Part shown: piece by piece, positions 1 to 6,717 of the stretch
How positions within the stretch are numbered: the first letter of the stretch is position 1
Layout: the number at the start of each line of letters is the position of its first letter
Assembly (NCBI GenBank): GCA_902783705.1
Contig: CACZSA010000108.1
Span: 1 to 6,763 of the forward strand
Length of the DNA stretch: 6,763 nt
Reading direction: 5' to 3'
From: an uncultured Ruminococcus sp.
GTDB lineage: Bacteria > Bacillota > Clostridia > Oscillospirales > CAG-272
The notes under the pieces: generated by a model
The model's database searches: none
Seen by the model: only the letters and a program-made list of their open reading frames with translations
What the model was told of the DNA's origin: nothing
Translations under genes and position numbers: made by a program

Positions 1-556
1 CGAGAGCGCGAAGTTCGAGGTCTGCAACCACAAGTGGACCGATCTCTCCGAAACCAACTACGGCGTCGCGATCCTCAACGACTGCAAGTACGGCATCTCC
101 TGCGAGCAGAGCGATATCCGCCTGACTCTCCACAAGGGCGGCTGCCGTCCCGACCCGTTCACCGACAACGGCATCCACACGATGAAGTACGCGCTCCTGC
201 CGCACGTCGGACCGTTCAACGCGCTCTCCGTCGTCCGTCCGGCGTATGCGTTCAACTATGCACCCGTCGTCCTCGAGGGCAAGGCACTCACGGTGCCCGC
301 GCTCTTCTCCGTCGACCGCGAGAACATCCTCGCCGAGGCCGTGAAGAACGCCGAGGACCGCGAAGGGGCGTTCGTGATCCGTCTCTACGAAGCCGAGCGC
401 AGCACGACGAAGTGCACCCTGTTCGTCCCCGGCGCGAAGAAGATCTTCCTCACGAACATGCTCGAAGAGGTGATTGAGGAACTGCCCGTCGAGGACGGCT
501 GCGTGAAGCTCTCCTTCCGTCCGTTCGAGATCAAGACGATTCTTGCGGAGAGATAA
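1..556 (+). CDS. GH38 alpha-mannosidase, C-terminal part (5' end outside the window)
   Basis: The reading frame is open from the window edge (first full codon at base 2) to TAA at 554-556, giving 184 residues without a start. The stretch DLSETNYGVAILNDCKYG, then a Pro-Asp-Pro segment and MKYALLPH, is the typical signature of the C-terminal beta-sandwich region of glycoside hydrolase family 38. Known members hydrolyse alpha-linked mannose from oligosaccharides or, in MngB-like enzymes, mannosyl-glycerate derivatives. Bacterial proteins of this type are usually about 850-1050 residues, so most of the protein, including the Zn-binding catalytic domain, lies upstream and cannot be checked. Location and substrate are therefore not determinable here. 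The downstream PHP gene starts one base after the stop, so the two are very probably co-transcribed. The family call is based on recognised motifs, without a search. Confidence 0.85.
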   Translation, partial: ESAKFEVCNHKWTDLSETNYGVAILNDCKYGISCEQSDIRLTLHKGGCRPDPFTDNGIHTMKYALLPHVGPFNALSVVRPAYAFNYAPVVLEGKALTVPALFSVDRENILAEAVKNAEDREGAFVIRLYEAERSTTKCTLFVPGAKKIFLTNMLEEVIEELPVEDGCVKLSFRPFEIKTILAER

Positions 557-557
557 G
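547..557 (+). promoter_or_regulatory. Ribosome binding site of the PHP gene inside the mannosidase tail
   Basis: GGAG at 547-550 sits seven bases before ATG 558, within the last codons of the upstream gene. It decides the start: a TTG at 543 in the same frame would overlap this site and lacks its own Shine-Dalgarno sequence. The arrangement suggests translational coupling of the two genes. Confidence 0.7.
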
Positions 558-1241
558 ATGACCTACAAAACCGAACTGCACTGCCATTCGAAGGACGCCT
601 CCGGGTGCTCCCACGAATCAGTCGAGGGCATCTGCGAAAAATACCTGAAATACGGCTACACGACGATCTGCCTCACCAACCACTTCACGCCGGAGGGGAA
701 TTACCTCGATCCGGCGGAGTGGGCTGCGAAGGTGCGTCGGAAATACGCGGCGTACGAAAAGCTGAAGGTCTGCGCCGGGGACCGTCTCACGATCCTCATG
801 GGGCTGGAATTCCGCTTCGTGCAGAACTCGAACGACTATCTGGTCTTCGGATTCGATGAGGACTGGCTCGTCTCGCACACGGGGGAGATGCTCCGCATGG
901 GCGTGCGGAAGTTCACCGAAATGGCGCGCGCCGACGGGCTCTTCACGATCCAGGCCCATCCCTTCCGCCACGGCATGGTGGTGACGGACGCGAATTCCGT
1001 GGACGCCATCGAGATCTTCAACGGGCATCCGGGCCACAACTCGAACAACGACATCGCCGAGGCGTGGGCGCGGAAGTACGGGAAGATCATGACCTCCGGC
1101 ACGGATCACCACAATCCGGACCACATGCCGGCCGGCGGGATCCGCACGGACTTCCCGATCACGTCCGAGCAAATGCTGATCGACACGCTGAAGGCCGGAA
1201 ACTACGCGCTCATCCGCGGGGATGAAGACGCGCGAAACTGA
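558..1241 (+). CDS. PHP-domain metal-dependent phosphoesterase
   Basis: A 227-residue protein made up of a single PHP (polymerase and histidinol phosphatase) fold. Expected metal ligands are visible in order: HCH at residues 8-10, H42 in TNHF, E84 in GLEFRF, H134 in QAHPFR, and D183/H185 in GTDHH. The Asp often found after the first HxH motif is Ser15 here, a variant that I recall from clostridial PHP proteins. The family uses two or three Zn, Mn or Fe ions to hydrolyse phosphoesters. Members include histidinol phosphatase, nucleoside 3',5'-bisphosphate phosphatase and many proteins of unknown substrate. No polymerase domain or signal peptide is present, so it is probably a free-standing cytoplasmic enzyme. 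It begins one base after the GH38 stop, which suggests a role linked to that operon, perhaps on a phosphorylated sugar, but this is inference. ATG 558 is chosen over TTG 543 because of the well-placed GGAG. Confidence 0.88.
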   Translation: MTYKTELHCHSKDASGCSHESVEGICEKYLKYGYTTICLTNHFTPEGNYLDPAEWAAKVRRKYAAYEKLKVCAGDRLTILMGLEFRFVQNSNDYLVFGFDEDWLVSHTGEMLRMGVRKFTEMARADGLFTIQAHPFRHGMVVTDANSVDAIEIFNGHPGHNSNNDIAEAWARKYGKIMTSGTDHHNPDHMPAGGIRTDFPITSEQMLIDTLKAGNYALIRGDEDARN

Positions 1242-1252
1242 ACAGACAAAAG

Positions 1253-1306
1253 AATCCGCCGCAGGACTCCGAGATCCGGAGAACCCGCGGCGGGTTTGTT
1301 TCTTTA
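1253..1306. terminator. Bidirectional intrinsic terminator between convergent operons
   Basis: An outer stem pairs CCGCCGC (1256-1262) with GCGGCGG (1287-1293) and extends by A-T, A-T and T-G pairs to 1253/1296. Inside it, a second stem pairs CTCCG (1267-1271) with CGGAG (1277-1281) around a five-base loop. On the plus strand TTTGTTTCTTTA follows and runs into the stop codon of the regulator gene. On the minus strand the exit sequence reads TTCTTTTGTCTGTT. Either direction therefore has a GC-rich hairpin plus a U-rich tract, ending the GH38-PHP operon and the XRE transcript. Confidence 0.85.
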
Positions 1307-2131
1307 TGCGTTTTTCTCAAGTTTCGCGATCCGCGCCCCGATCGCTGGAAGCTCGTCCTTCCGCTTGTCGTAGACGGTCCCGGTGAAGTACGCGACGTTC
1401 CGATCGTCCCGGAACGCCTCGATCACGGCCTTTGCGCACCGGAGCTGGGACAGGGCCATATCCCGCTCGCCCTTTTCCTCGTAGATGTCCGCGAGGAGGA
1501 GGAGCATATCGATTGTCCAGTCGGCGGACAGGCGCTTCTGCTTGTGGGCGGGCTCGAGCCGCTCGTCTCCGCGGAGCATTTCGGCGTCGAGCTCGAGGCG
1601 CGTGAAGTAGATCTCCGGGATATGCCCGAGCGCGTCTTTCATCATCGCGTATTCGCCGAGGGATTCGTATGCCTGCGCCATGATGCGCCAAGCGTCGAGC
1701 CGCACGTCATCGTACTTCGTCCCCCCGACCAGCGCCTGACAGATCGAGATCGCCTCGGCGGCGCGTTCGGGGACCGGGATGACGCAGAGCAGATTGTTCA
1801 GGAGAATATCGTTGCCGGGGTACTGCTTCAGCCCCTCGCGGAGGATCTGTTCGGCCTCTGCCGGGCGCTCGTCCCGGATCTCCCACGCCTGTCGGCAGAT
1901 CGCCATGACGCGCTCCTCGGTCTCGTAGAGGTTGAAGTCGAAGAGCTCGTCCGTCGAGATGCCGAAGAAGGACGCGATCGCCGGGATCATGGTCACGTCC
2001 GGCATCGTCGTGCCGCTCTCCCATTTTGAGACGGCCTGAAACGTCACGCCGAGGGCGGTCGCGAGCGTTTCCTGTGACAGGTTTTTCTGTTTCCGGAGGG
2101 TCCGGATTTTCTCACCGATTCGGATTTGCAT
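1304..2131 (-). CDS. XRE-family transcriptional regulator with helical C-terminal repeat region
   Basis: A 275-residue protein. Residues 5-64 form a Cro/C1-type helix-turn-helix: LSQETLATALGVT followed by the recognition helix FQAVSKWESG, then PDVTMIPAIASFFGISTDELF, the usual clostridial form. Residues 70-275 are predicted all-helical, with alternating helix pairs (for example AEAEQILREGLKQYPGND, WRIMAQAYESLGEYAMM and LLLADIYEEKGERDMALSQL) that resemble tetratricopeptide repeats. Such C-terminal domains usually bind a peptide, protein or small molecule, but no ligand can be named. The start is supported by AGGGAGG five bases upstream (2137-2143), and a near-consensus promoter lies farther up. 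The gene lies 97 bases after the GH13 gene on the same strand. No obvious intrinsic terminator separates them, so some read-through is possible. Whether it controls the glycogen genes is unknown. Confidence 0.88.
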   Translation of the reverse strand: MQIRIGEKIRTLRKQKNLSQETLATALGVTFQAVSKWESGTTMPDVTMIPAIASFFGISTDELFDFNLYETEERVMAICRQAWEIRDERPAEAEQILREGLKQYPGNDILLNNLLCVIPVPERAAEAISICQALVGGTKYDDVRLDAWRIMAQAYESLGEYAMMKDALGHIPEIYFTRLELDAEMLRGDERLEPAHKQKRLSADWTIDMLLLLADIYEEKGERDMALSQLRCAKAVIEAFRDDRNVAYFTGTVYDKRKDELPAIGARIAKLEKNA

Positions 2132-2178
2132 GATTGCCTCCCTGTGGAGTGGATTCGGCGCGCGCTCACCGTGCCTTC

Positions 2179-2207
2179 ATTGTAGCACAGCCTGCGCGGG
2201 GATGCAA
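2179..2207 (-). promoter_or_regulatory. SigA-type promoter of the XRE regulator
   Basis: On the minus strand, TTGCAT (2202-2207) is separated by exactly 17 bases from TACAAT (2179-2184), which is preceded by TGC, an extended -10 element. Transcription would begin near 2172, giving a leader of about 40 bases that ends in the strong AGGGAGG ribosome site. It gives the regulator expression independent of the upstream glycogen genes. Confidence 0.75.
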
Positions 2208-2218
2208 TAACGCGGATT

Positions 2219-2233
2219 TTGAGAATTTTTCAA
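2219..2233. repeat. 15-bp imperfect palindrome, possible operator
   Basis: TTGAGAATTTTTCAA has six of seven base pairs symmetric about its centre. It overlaps the stop codon of the GH13 gene and lies 11 bases upstream of the -35 box of the regulator promoter. The position would suit an operator for an XRE-type dimer, but an AT-rich palindrome of this length can arise by chance in an intergenic gap, and no second copy was seen near the other promoter. Confidence 0.25.
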
Positions 2234-4170
2234 CCGACGGTGGAATCGATGCGGATCGTTCCGGGATCGAGATCCGCGGGCAGGCGGAAATACGCGACGC
2301 CGTTCTCCGGCACGTGCGCACGTCTGCGGTCGGTCGACGCGAGCAGATCCCGCGCGGATTCGCGGAACGAGAGTGAGAGCGTCCCCCGGCGGCAGGCGGC
2401 AACCAGAACCGGATCCCCGCCGTTCACGGGCTCGCGCAGATAGACGAACGCGTCCGGCGTCAGCGAGAGGATGCGGAAGCGCCCGTCGCGGAAAACAGCC
2501 TCATCCCGGCGCAGGCATCCGACGGACCGGTAGCTCGAAAGGAGCGATTCGTCGACCCGCCTCCATGGGAACGGACGGCGGCAGAACGGATCGCGGTAGC
2601 CCTCCATCCCGGCTTCGTCGCCGTAGAAGACGCACGGAACGCCGGGCAGGCCCGCAAGGATGCCGAACGCCAGCCGGACCAGCCCCTTCGCATGCTCCCG
2701 TTCCCCGGGCGTCATGCGCATCTCAGCGAGTTCCGCGTTCGTGTGGTCCCCGCTCTCCTCGCCGCCGAGCAGGGTGAGGATGCGCTCGGTGTCGTGCGTG
2801 CCGAGGAAGTTCAGAAGATTGTCCGAGACCTCCTTCGGGTAGCGGCGGTAGAGCCCTTCCGTCGCGTGCCGGAGCGGTTCGCAGTCGCCCGTCTTCACGT
2901 ACCCGATCAGGGCGGCGCGGAGGGGATAGTTCATCACGGAATCGAGCTGGGAGCCCGTCAGATACCGTCTGCGTCTCCCGTAGCTGATCTTGTCCGAGGC
3001 GTCCTCCCAGACCTCCCCGAGGATCACGGCGTCGGGATCCTGTCCCTTCACCGCGCGGCGGAAGTCGTCGAGGAACTCGTCGGAAAGCTCGTCCGCGACG
3101 TCGCGACGCCATCCGGAGACGCCCGCGTGCATCCACTTGTCGACCGCGCGCCCGCAGATGAAGCGGCGGTAGGACGGATCCGCGCTGTCGACCCGCGGCA
3201 GGGTCTTGACCCCCCACCAGCATTCGTAGTCGTCCGGAAATTCGCGGAAGTGGTACCAGTGCGCCCACGGAGAGTGCTTGGACTGATACGCGCCGACGGT
3301 CGGATAATGTCCCTCGCGGTTGAAATAGACGGAGTCCGAGCCCGTGTGGTTGAAGACGCCGTCGCAGAGGATCGCGATCCCGCGGGCCTCCGCCTCCCGG
3401 CACAGGGTCCTCATGTCCGCGTCCGTGCCGAACATCGGATCGATTTTGAGATAGTCGCCCGTGTCGTACTTGTGGTTGGACGCCGCTTCGAACACCGGGG
3501 AGAGATAGATCGTCTTCACGCCGAGCGACGCGATGTAGTCGAGCTTTTCCGTGATGCCCGCGAGATCGCCGCCGAAGAAGACATTGTTCGCGACCTCGGC
3601 GCCGGGATATTCGCCGTACTGCGGGGTGCCGTTGTCCCAGTCGGGATCGAGGACGGCGCCGGGCTTGACATGCACCTTCCCGGACTTCGCAAAGCGGTCG
3701 ACAAAGATATGGTACACAAGCCCCTCGCGGAAGCGCGCCGAGGCGTGGAAATCCGGGCGGTGAATCAGAAGCTGCCGTTCTCCGACGTAGTTCGAGAGCG
3801 CGTCGAGCTCCGTGGGCCGTTCCCCGCCGAAGACGAAGCAAGTCCCGTCGTCGAGCTGAACGGCATAGTGGTAGTAGTAAAGGCCCTCGTTCCCGTCCTC
3901 CGGCGCGAGATCGCGGACCGGGTCGAGCGTGAGGAGCCAGTCGGAGACGTCGCCCTCGCCCGGCACGGGGTGCATCGGGAAGGTGAGGAATTCCGTGTGC
4001 CCGGTGTTCCACGCGTCGCGGTGAATGCCCATCGCGGCGGAGTGGACCCCCGTTCCGTGCGGAAGGACGAGGCGCAGGGTGAAGTCGAGGACCGAATCGG
4101 CAGGAAAAGCCCCGAGTTCGTTTACCCGGAGCTTTTTCGTCCTGTCAAATTTGTATTCGTATGCTTTCAT
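2230..4170 (-). CDS. Cytoplasmic GH13 alpha-glycosidase (neopullulanase/cyclomaltodextrinase-like)
   Basis: A 646-residue enzyme of the alpha-amylase family, probably hydrolysing maltodextrins or related alpha-glucans. Residues 1-140 look like an N-terminal beta-sandwich. The catalytic barrel starts near VYHIFVDRF (152-160), typical of the GH13_20-like group. Conserved regions: DGVFNH (270-275), LPRVD (324-328, the region V position), GWRRDVADE with nucleophile D357, LGEVW with acid/base E386, and GTHDTER with H459 and D460 as transition-state residues. DSVMNYPLR (410-418) and the C-terminal beta domain also fit. Arg356 sits where Leu is usual. There is no signal peptide, so it acts inside the cell. 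ATG 4170 lies four bases after the glgP stop. The ribosome site is a weak GGTGA within the last glgP codons, suggesting translational coupling. It likely handles products or branches left by GlgP. The exact bond specificity (alpha-1,4 or alpha-1,6) cannot be read from the sequence. Confidence 0.88.
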   Translation of the reverse strand: MKAYEYKFDRTKKLRVNELGAFPADSVLDFTLRLVLPHGTGVHSAAMGIHRDAWNTGHTEFLTFPMHPVPGEGDVSDWLLTLDPVRDLAPEDGNEGLYYYHYAVQLDDGTCFVFGGERPTELDALSNYVGERQLLIHRPDFHASARFREGLVYHIFVDRFAKSGKVHVKPGAVLDPDWDNGTPQYGEYPGAEVANNVFFGGDLAGITEKLDYIASLGVKTIYLSPVFEAASNHKYDTGDYLKIDPMFGTDADMRTLCREAEARGIAILCDGVFNHTGSDSVYFNREGHYPTVGAYQSKHSPWAHWYHFREFPDDYECWWGVKTLPRVDSADPSYRRFICGRAVDKWMHAGVSGWRRDVADELSDEFLDDFRRAVKGQDPDAVILGEVWEDASDKISYGRRRRYLTGSQLDSVMNYPLRAALIGYVKTGDCEPLRHATEGLYRRYPKEVSDNLLNFLGTHDTERILTLLGGEESGDHTNAELAEMRMTPGEREHAKGLVRLAFGILAGLPGVPCVFYGDEAGMEGYRDPFCRRPFPWRRVDESLLSSYRSVGCLRRDEAVFRDGRFRILSLTPDAFVYLREPVNGGDPVLVAACRRGTLSLSFRESARDLLASTDRRRAHVPENGVAYFRLPADLDPGTIRIDSTVG

Positions 4171-4174
4171 CGGA

Positions 4175-6604
4175 TCATTTCACCGGCTGAATGTGCCAGA
4201 TGTTCTCGGCGTATTCGCGGATGGAGCGGTCGGAGGAGAAGAAGCCCGCGCCCGCGATGTTGAGGAGGGATTTCTTCGTCCACGCGTCGGTGTCGTGGTA
4301 GGTCGCGATCATGCGTCCGTAGACCGCCATATAGGAGTCGTAGTCCGCGAGGCACATATACGGATCCGGCACGCCGTGGGAATACAGGAAGTAGTTCACC
4401 ATGTCGGTGTAGTTCCAGCCGTTGAAGGTCCCGCGCATCCGGTCGATCGTGCGGCGGAGGCGTTCGCTGTTCATATAATAGTGCTGCGACGAATACCCCT
4501 GCTTCCAGAGATCGTCGACCTCGTTCGCCTGCAGGCCGAAGATATAGATGTTCGCGTCGCCCACCGCGTCCCGCATCTCGACGTTCGCGCCGTCGAGGGT
4601 GCCGAGGGTCAGCGCGCCGTTGACCATGAATTTCATGCAGCCTGTGCCGCTCGCTTCCTTGCCCGCGAGGGAGATCTGCTCGCTGATGTCCGACGCCGGC
4701 ATGAGAAGCTCCGCCGAGGAGACGTTGTAGTCCTCGAGGTACACCACGCGCATGAGATCCCGCGCCTTCGGATCGCGCTCGATTTCGCGTCCGAGGTCGT
4801 AGATCAGCTTGATGATGTTCTTCGCCATATAATAGCCCGGCGCGGCCTTGCCGCCGAAGACGAACGTGGTCGGGGTCCAGTCGCCGTTCGGGTTGTCGCG
4901 GATCTCGTTGTAGAGGGTGATGATCTTCAGCACGTTGAGAAGCTGTCTCTTGTACTCGTGCATGCGCTTGACCTGCACGTCGAAGACGGAATCCGTGTCC
5001 AGCGCGACGCCGAAGCGGTCGTAATAGAACTTCGCGAAGGTCGTCTTGTTGTCGTGCTTGATCCCGCGCAGGCGTTCGTGGATCGCGCGGTCGTCGGCAT
5101 ACTTCTTGAAGCCCTCGAGGCGCGAGAAGTCCTTCCGGTAGTCCTCGCCGATCGTCTCGTCGAGGAGCGCGGTGAGGCCGGGGTTGGAGTAGCAGAGCCA
5201 GCGGCGCATCGCAATGCCGTTCGTCACGTTGGTGAACTTATAGGGCATCGCGTTGTAATAGTCGTGGAATACGGTCTTTTTAAGGATATTCGAATGCAGC
5301 GCGGAGACGCCGTTGACCGTGTGCGAGGCGGCGACGGAGAGATTCGCCATGCGGACCTGCGAATAACCGATGATCGCCATGCGGGAGATGCGGTCCCAGT
5401 CGCCCGGGTACATGGTCCAGAGATCGGCGCACAGACGGCGGTTGATCTCCTCGACGATCATATAAATGCGCGGCAGGCGGAGCTGGAAGAGCTGGACGTT
5501 CCACTTCTCGAGCGCCTCGGGCAGGACGGTGTGGTTGGTGTAGGACACTACGCGGGTGACGATGCTCCAGGCCGCGTCCCAGCCGTAGGAATAGACATCC
5601 ATGAGGATGCGCATGAGCTCCGGCACGACGAGCGCGGGATGCGTGTCGTTGATGTGGATCGCGACCTTATCCGCAAAGTTGTACAGCGACCCGTAGGCGG
5701 CGAGGTGGTCGGCGATGATGGACTGCAGCGACGCGGAGACGAGGAAATACTGCTGCGAGAGACGCAGGAGCTTCCCTTCCTCGTGGTCGTCCGAAGGATA
5801 GAGCACCTTCGAGAGGACCTCGGCGTTCGCGGTCTGCTGCATCGCCTCGAAGTACTGTCCCTGCGAGAACAGGTTCATGTTGAAATTGGTCGTCTCGACC
5901 GCCTTCCAGAGACGGAGCACGTTGACGGCCTCGCAGTCGGCGCCGGAGATCATCATGTCGTACGGCACCGCGCGGACATCCTTGTAGTTGTCATAGAGGA
6001 TGGAGCACTTCCCGTCCTTCCACTCCTCGCGGACCGTGCCGCCGAGGCGGATGTTGAAGGCCTTGTCGGTCCGGGGAACGAGCCATGTCGAACCCTCGTT
6101 CATCCAAACGTCGGGCAGCTCGACCTGGTTGCCGTCGATGATGCGCTGCTTGAAGAGACCGTATTCATAGCAGATCGAGAATCCGGTCGCCGGGTACTCG
6201 AGGGTGGTGAGGGAATCCATGAAGCACGCGGCAAGCCGTCCGAGACCACCGTTTCCCAGCCCCGGATCCGGCTCGATCTCATAAATCTTGTCGAGGTCAT
6301 GCCCCATCTCCCGGAGGGCGGAGCGGTACTCCTCCTCGATGCCGAGATTCATGAGATTGTTCCGCATCTGGCGTCCGACGAGGAATTCCATGCAGAGATA
6401 GTACACCCGTCTCGGATGCGCGCGCTTGATCTTGTCGTGGAAGACCTGGCGCTTTGCGGTGAGAAGCTCCTTGACGCTGAGGGCGGTCGCCTTGAAGATC
6501 TGTTCCTCGGTCGCTTCTTCGGGACTGACGCCGAAATAGCTGGTCAGCTTGGCCTCGATGCTCGCGCGCACCGCGCCGTTGGTCATTGTCTGTTTTTTGT
6601 CCAT
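4175..6604 (-). CDS. glgP: Glycogen/maltodextrin phosphorylase (GT35)
   Basis: An 809-residue protein of normal family length. It cleaves terminal alpha-1,4-linked glucose from glycogen or maltodextrin with phosphate, giving glucose-1-phosphate in the cytoplasm. Hallmarks in order: YYLCMEFLVGR (68-78), the glycine-rich GLGNGGLGRLAACFMDS (115-131), VLYPSD (267-272), HINDTHPAL (317-325), TNHTVLPEALEKW (356-368), VQVKRMHEYKRQLLN (543-557), FGGKAAPGY (583-591), and the pyridoxal-phosphate lysine K658 in EASGTGCMKFM. The residue two before K658 is Cys where most family members have Asn. The start ATG 6604 has GGAG (6613-6616) eight bases upstream. It follows glgA after an 87-base gap containing a promoter and an intrinsic terminator, and it is followed after four bases by the GH13 gene. 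The trio is a typical glycogen turnover cluster. Glycogen versus maltodextrin preference is not resolved by sequence alone. Confidence 0.96.
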   Translation of the reverse strand: MDKKQTMTNGAVRASIEAKLTSYFGVSPEEATEEQIFKATALSVKELLTAKRQVFHDKIKRAHPRRVYYLCMEFLVGRQMRNNLMNLGIEEEYRSALREMGHDLDKIYEIEPDPGLGNGGLGRLAACFMDSLTTLEYPATGFSICYEYGLFKQRIIDGNQVELPDVWMNEGSTWLVPRTDKAFNIRLGGTVREEWKDGKCSILYDNYKDVRAVPYDMMISGADCEAVNVLRLWKAVETTNFNMNLFSQGQYFEAMQQTANAEVLSKVLYPSDDHEEGKLLRLSQQYFLVSASLQSIIADHLAAYGSLYNFADKVAIHINDTHPALVVPELMRILMDVYSYGWDAAWSIVTRVVSYTNHTVLPEALEKWNVQLFQLRLPRIYMIVEEINRRLCADLWTMYPGDWDRISRMAIIGYSQVRMANLSVAASHTVNGVSALHSNILKKTVFHDYYNAMPYKFTNVTNGIAMRRWLCYSNPGLTALLDETIGEDYRKDFSRLEGFKKYADDRAIHERLRGIKHDNKTTFAKFYYDRFGVALDTDSVFDVQVKRMHEYKRQLLNVLKIITLYNEIRDNPNGDWTPTTFVFGGKAAPGYYMAKNIIKLIYDLGREIERDPKARDLMRVVYLEDYNVSSAELLMPASDISEQISLAGKEASGTGCMKFMVNGALTLGTLDGANVEMRDAVGDANIYIFGLQANEVDDLWKQGYSSQHYYMNSERLRRTIDRMRGTFNGWNYTDMVNYFLYSHGVPDPYMCLADYDSYMAVYGRMIATYHDTDAWTKKSLLNIAGAGFFSSDRSIREYAENIWHIQPVK

Positions 6605-6669
6605 GGCAAATACTCCGGAAAAAAATCTCGGCGCAGGGCCAGACGACCATGCGCCGAATGAAAAATCAT
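6583..6669 (-). other. Possible 28-codon leader ORF overlapping the glgP start
   Basis: ATG at 6669 opens a frame of 28 codons ending in TGA at 6583-6585, inside the seventh codon of glgP. It runs through the terminator hairpin and overlaps glgP by 22 bases in another frame. The ribosome site is poor (a loose GAGTGGG about ten bases upstream), and the peptide has no run of a single amino acid. It is included only because its position could link leader translation to the hairpin; chance is the simpler explanation. Confidence 0.15.
6619..6657 (-). terminator. Intrinsic terminator/attenuator directly upstream of glgP
   Basis: On the minus strand TCGGCGCA (6650-6657) pairs perfectly with TGCGCCGA (6628-6635). 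Two more G-C pairs follow inside after one mismatch, and the exit sequence has seven T (6619-6625) three bases after the stem. This is a textbook Rho-independent terminator. Its T-run ends two bases before the GGAG of glgP, so a glgP transcript must pass through it. It may end most glgA transcripts, act as an attenuator of glgP, or both. No clear alternative antiterminator pairing was found by eye. Confidence 0.8.
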
Positions 6670-6688
6670 AGTTTCAAACCCACTCTTT

Positions 6689-6717
6689 ATTTTACTTCAA
6701 ACGCGCGTAAATATCAA
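6689..6717 (-). promoter_or_regulatory. SigA-type promoter for glgP embedded in the end of glgA
   Basis: On the minus strand TTGATA (6712-6717) is separated by exactly 17 bases from TAAAAT (6689-6694); each box matches the consensus in five of six positions. The first three bases of the -10 box are the glgA stop codon. Transcription would begin near 6682, giving a leader of nearly 80 bases that contains the terminator hairpin. This would allow glgP and the GH13 gene to be expressed apart from glgA. Confidence 0.6.

Noticed and set aside
34..477. 147-codon plus-strand frame at the start of the window
   Set aside because: The translation is extremely Arg-rich, typical of a shifted frame in GC-rich DNA. 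The alternative frame carries GH38 motifs and is coupled to the next gene.
1544..2029. 161-codon plus-strand frame opposite the XRE regulator
   Set aside because: It is antisense to a clear helix-turn-helix gene with promoter and ribosome site. Its own translation is biased in composition and lacks a recognisable domain.
2692..4263. 523-codon open frame on the plus strand opposite the GH13 gene
   Set aside because: An antisense shadow produced by GC-rich codon use. The opposite strand carries all the GH13 catalytic motifs, and this frame has no recognisable domain.
4025..6661. Very long open frame (878 codons) on the plus strand opposite glgP
   Set aside because: It lies in the codon-aligned antisense register of glgP, where stops appear only if the real gene uses TTA, CTA or TCA codons, and this GC-rich gene avoids them. 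The translation is a low-complexity mix rich in Val, Arg, Asp and Glu with no recognisable domain, whereas glgP is unmistakable.
6665..6670. TATGAT as an alternative -10 box for glgP
   Set aside because: No acceptable -35 hexamer lies 16-18 bases upstream, while the TTGATA/TAAAAT pair nearby has ideal spacing. It would also place the start upstream of the same terminator, so the read-through conclusion does not change.
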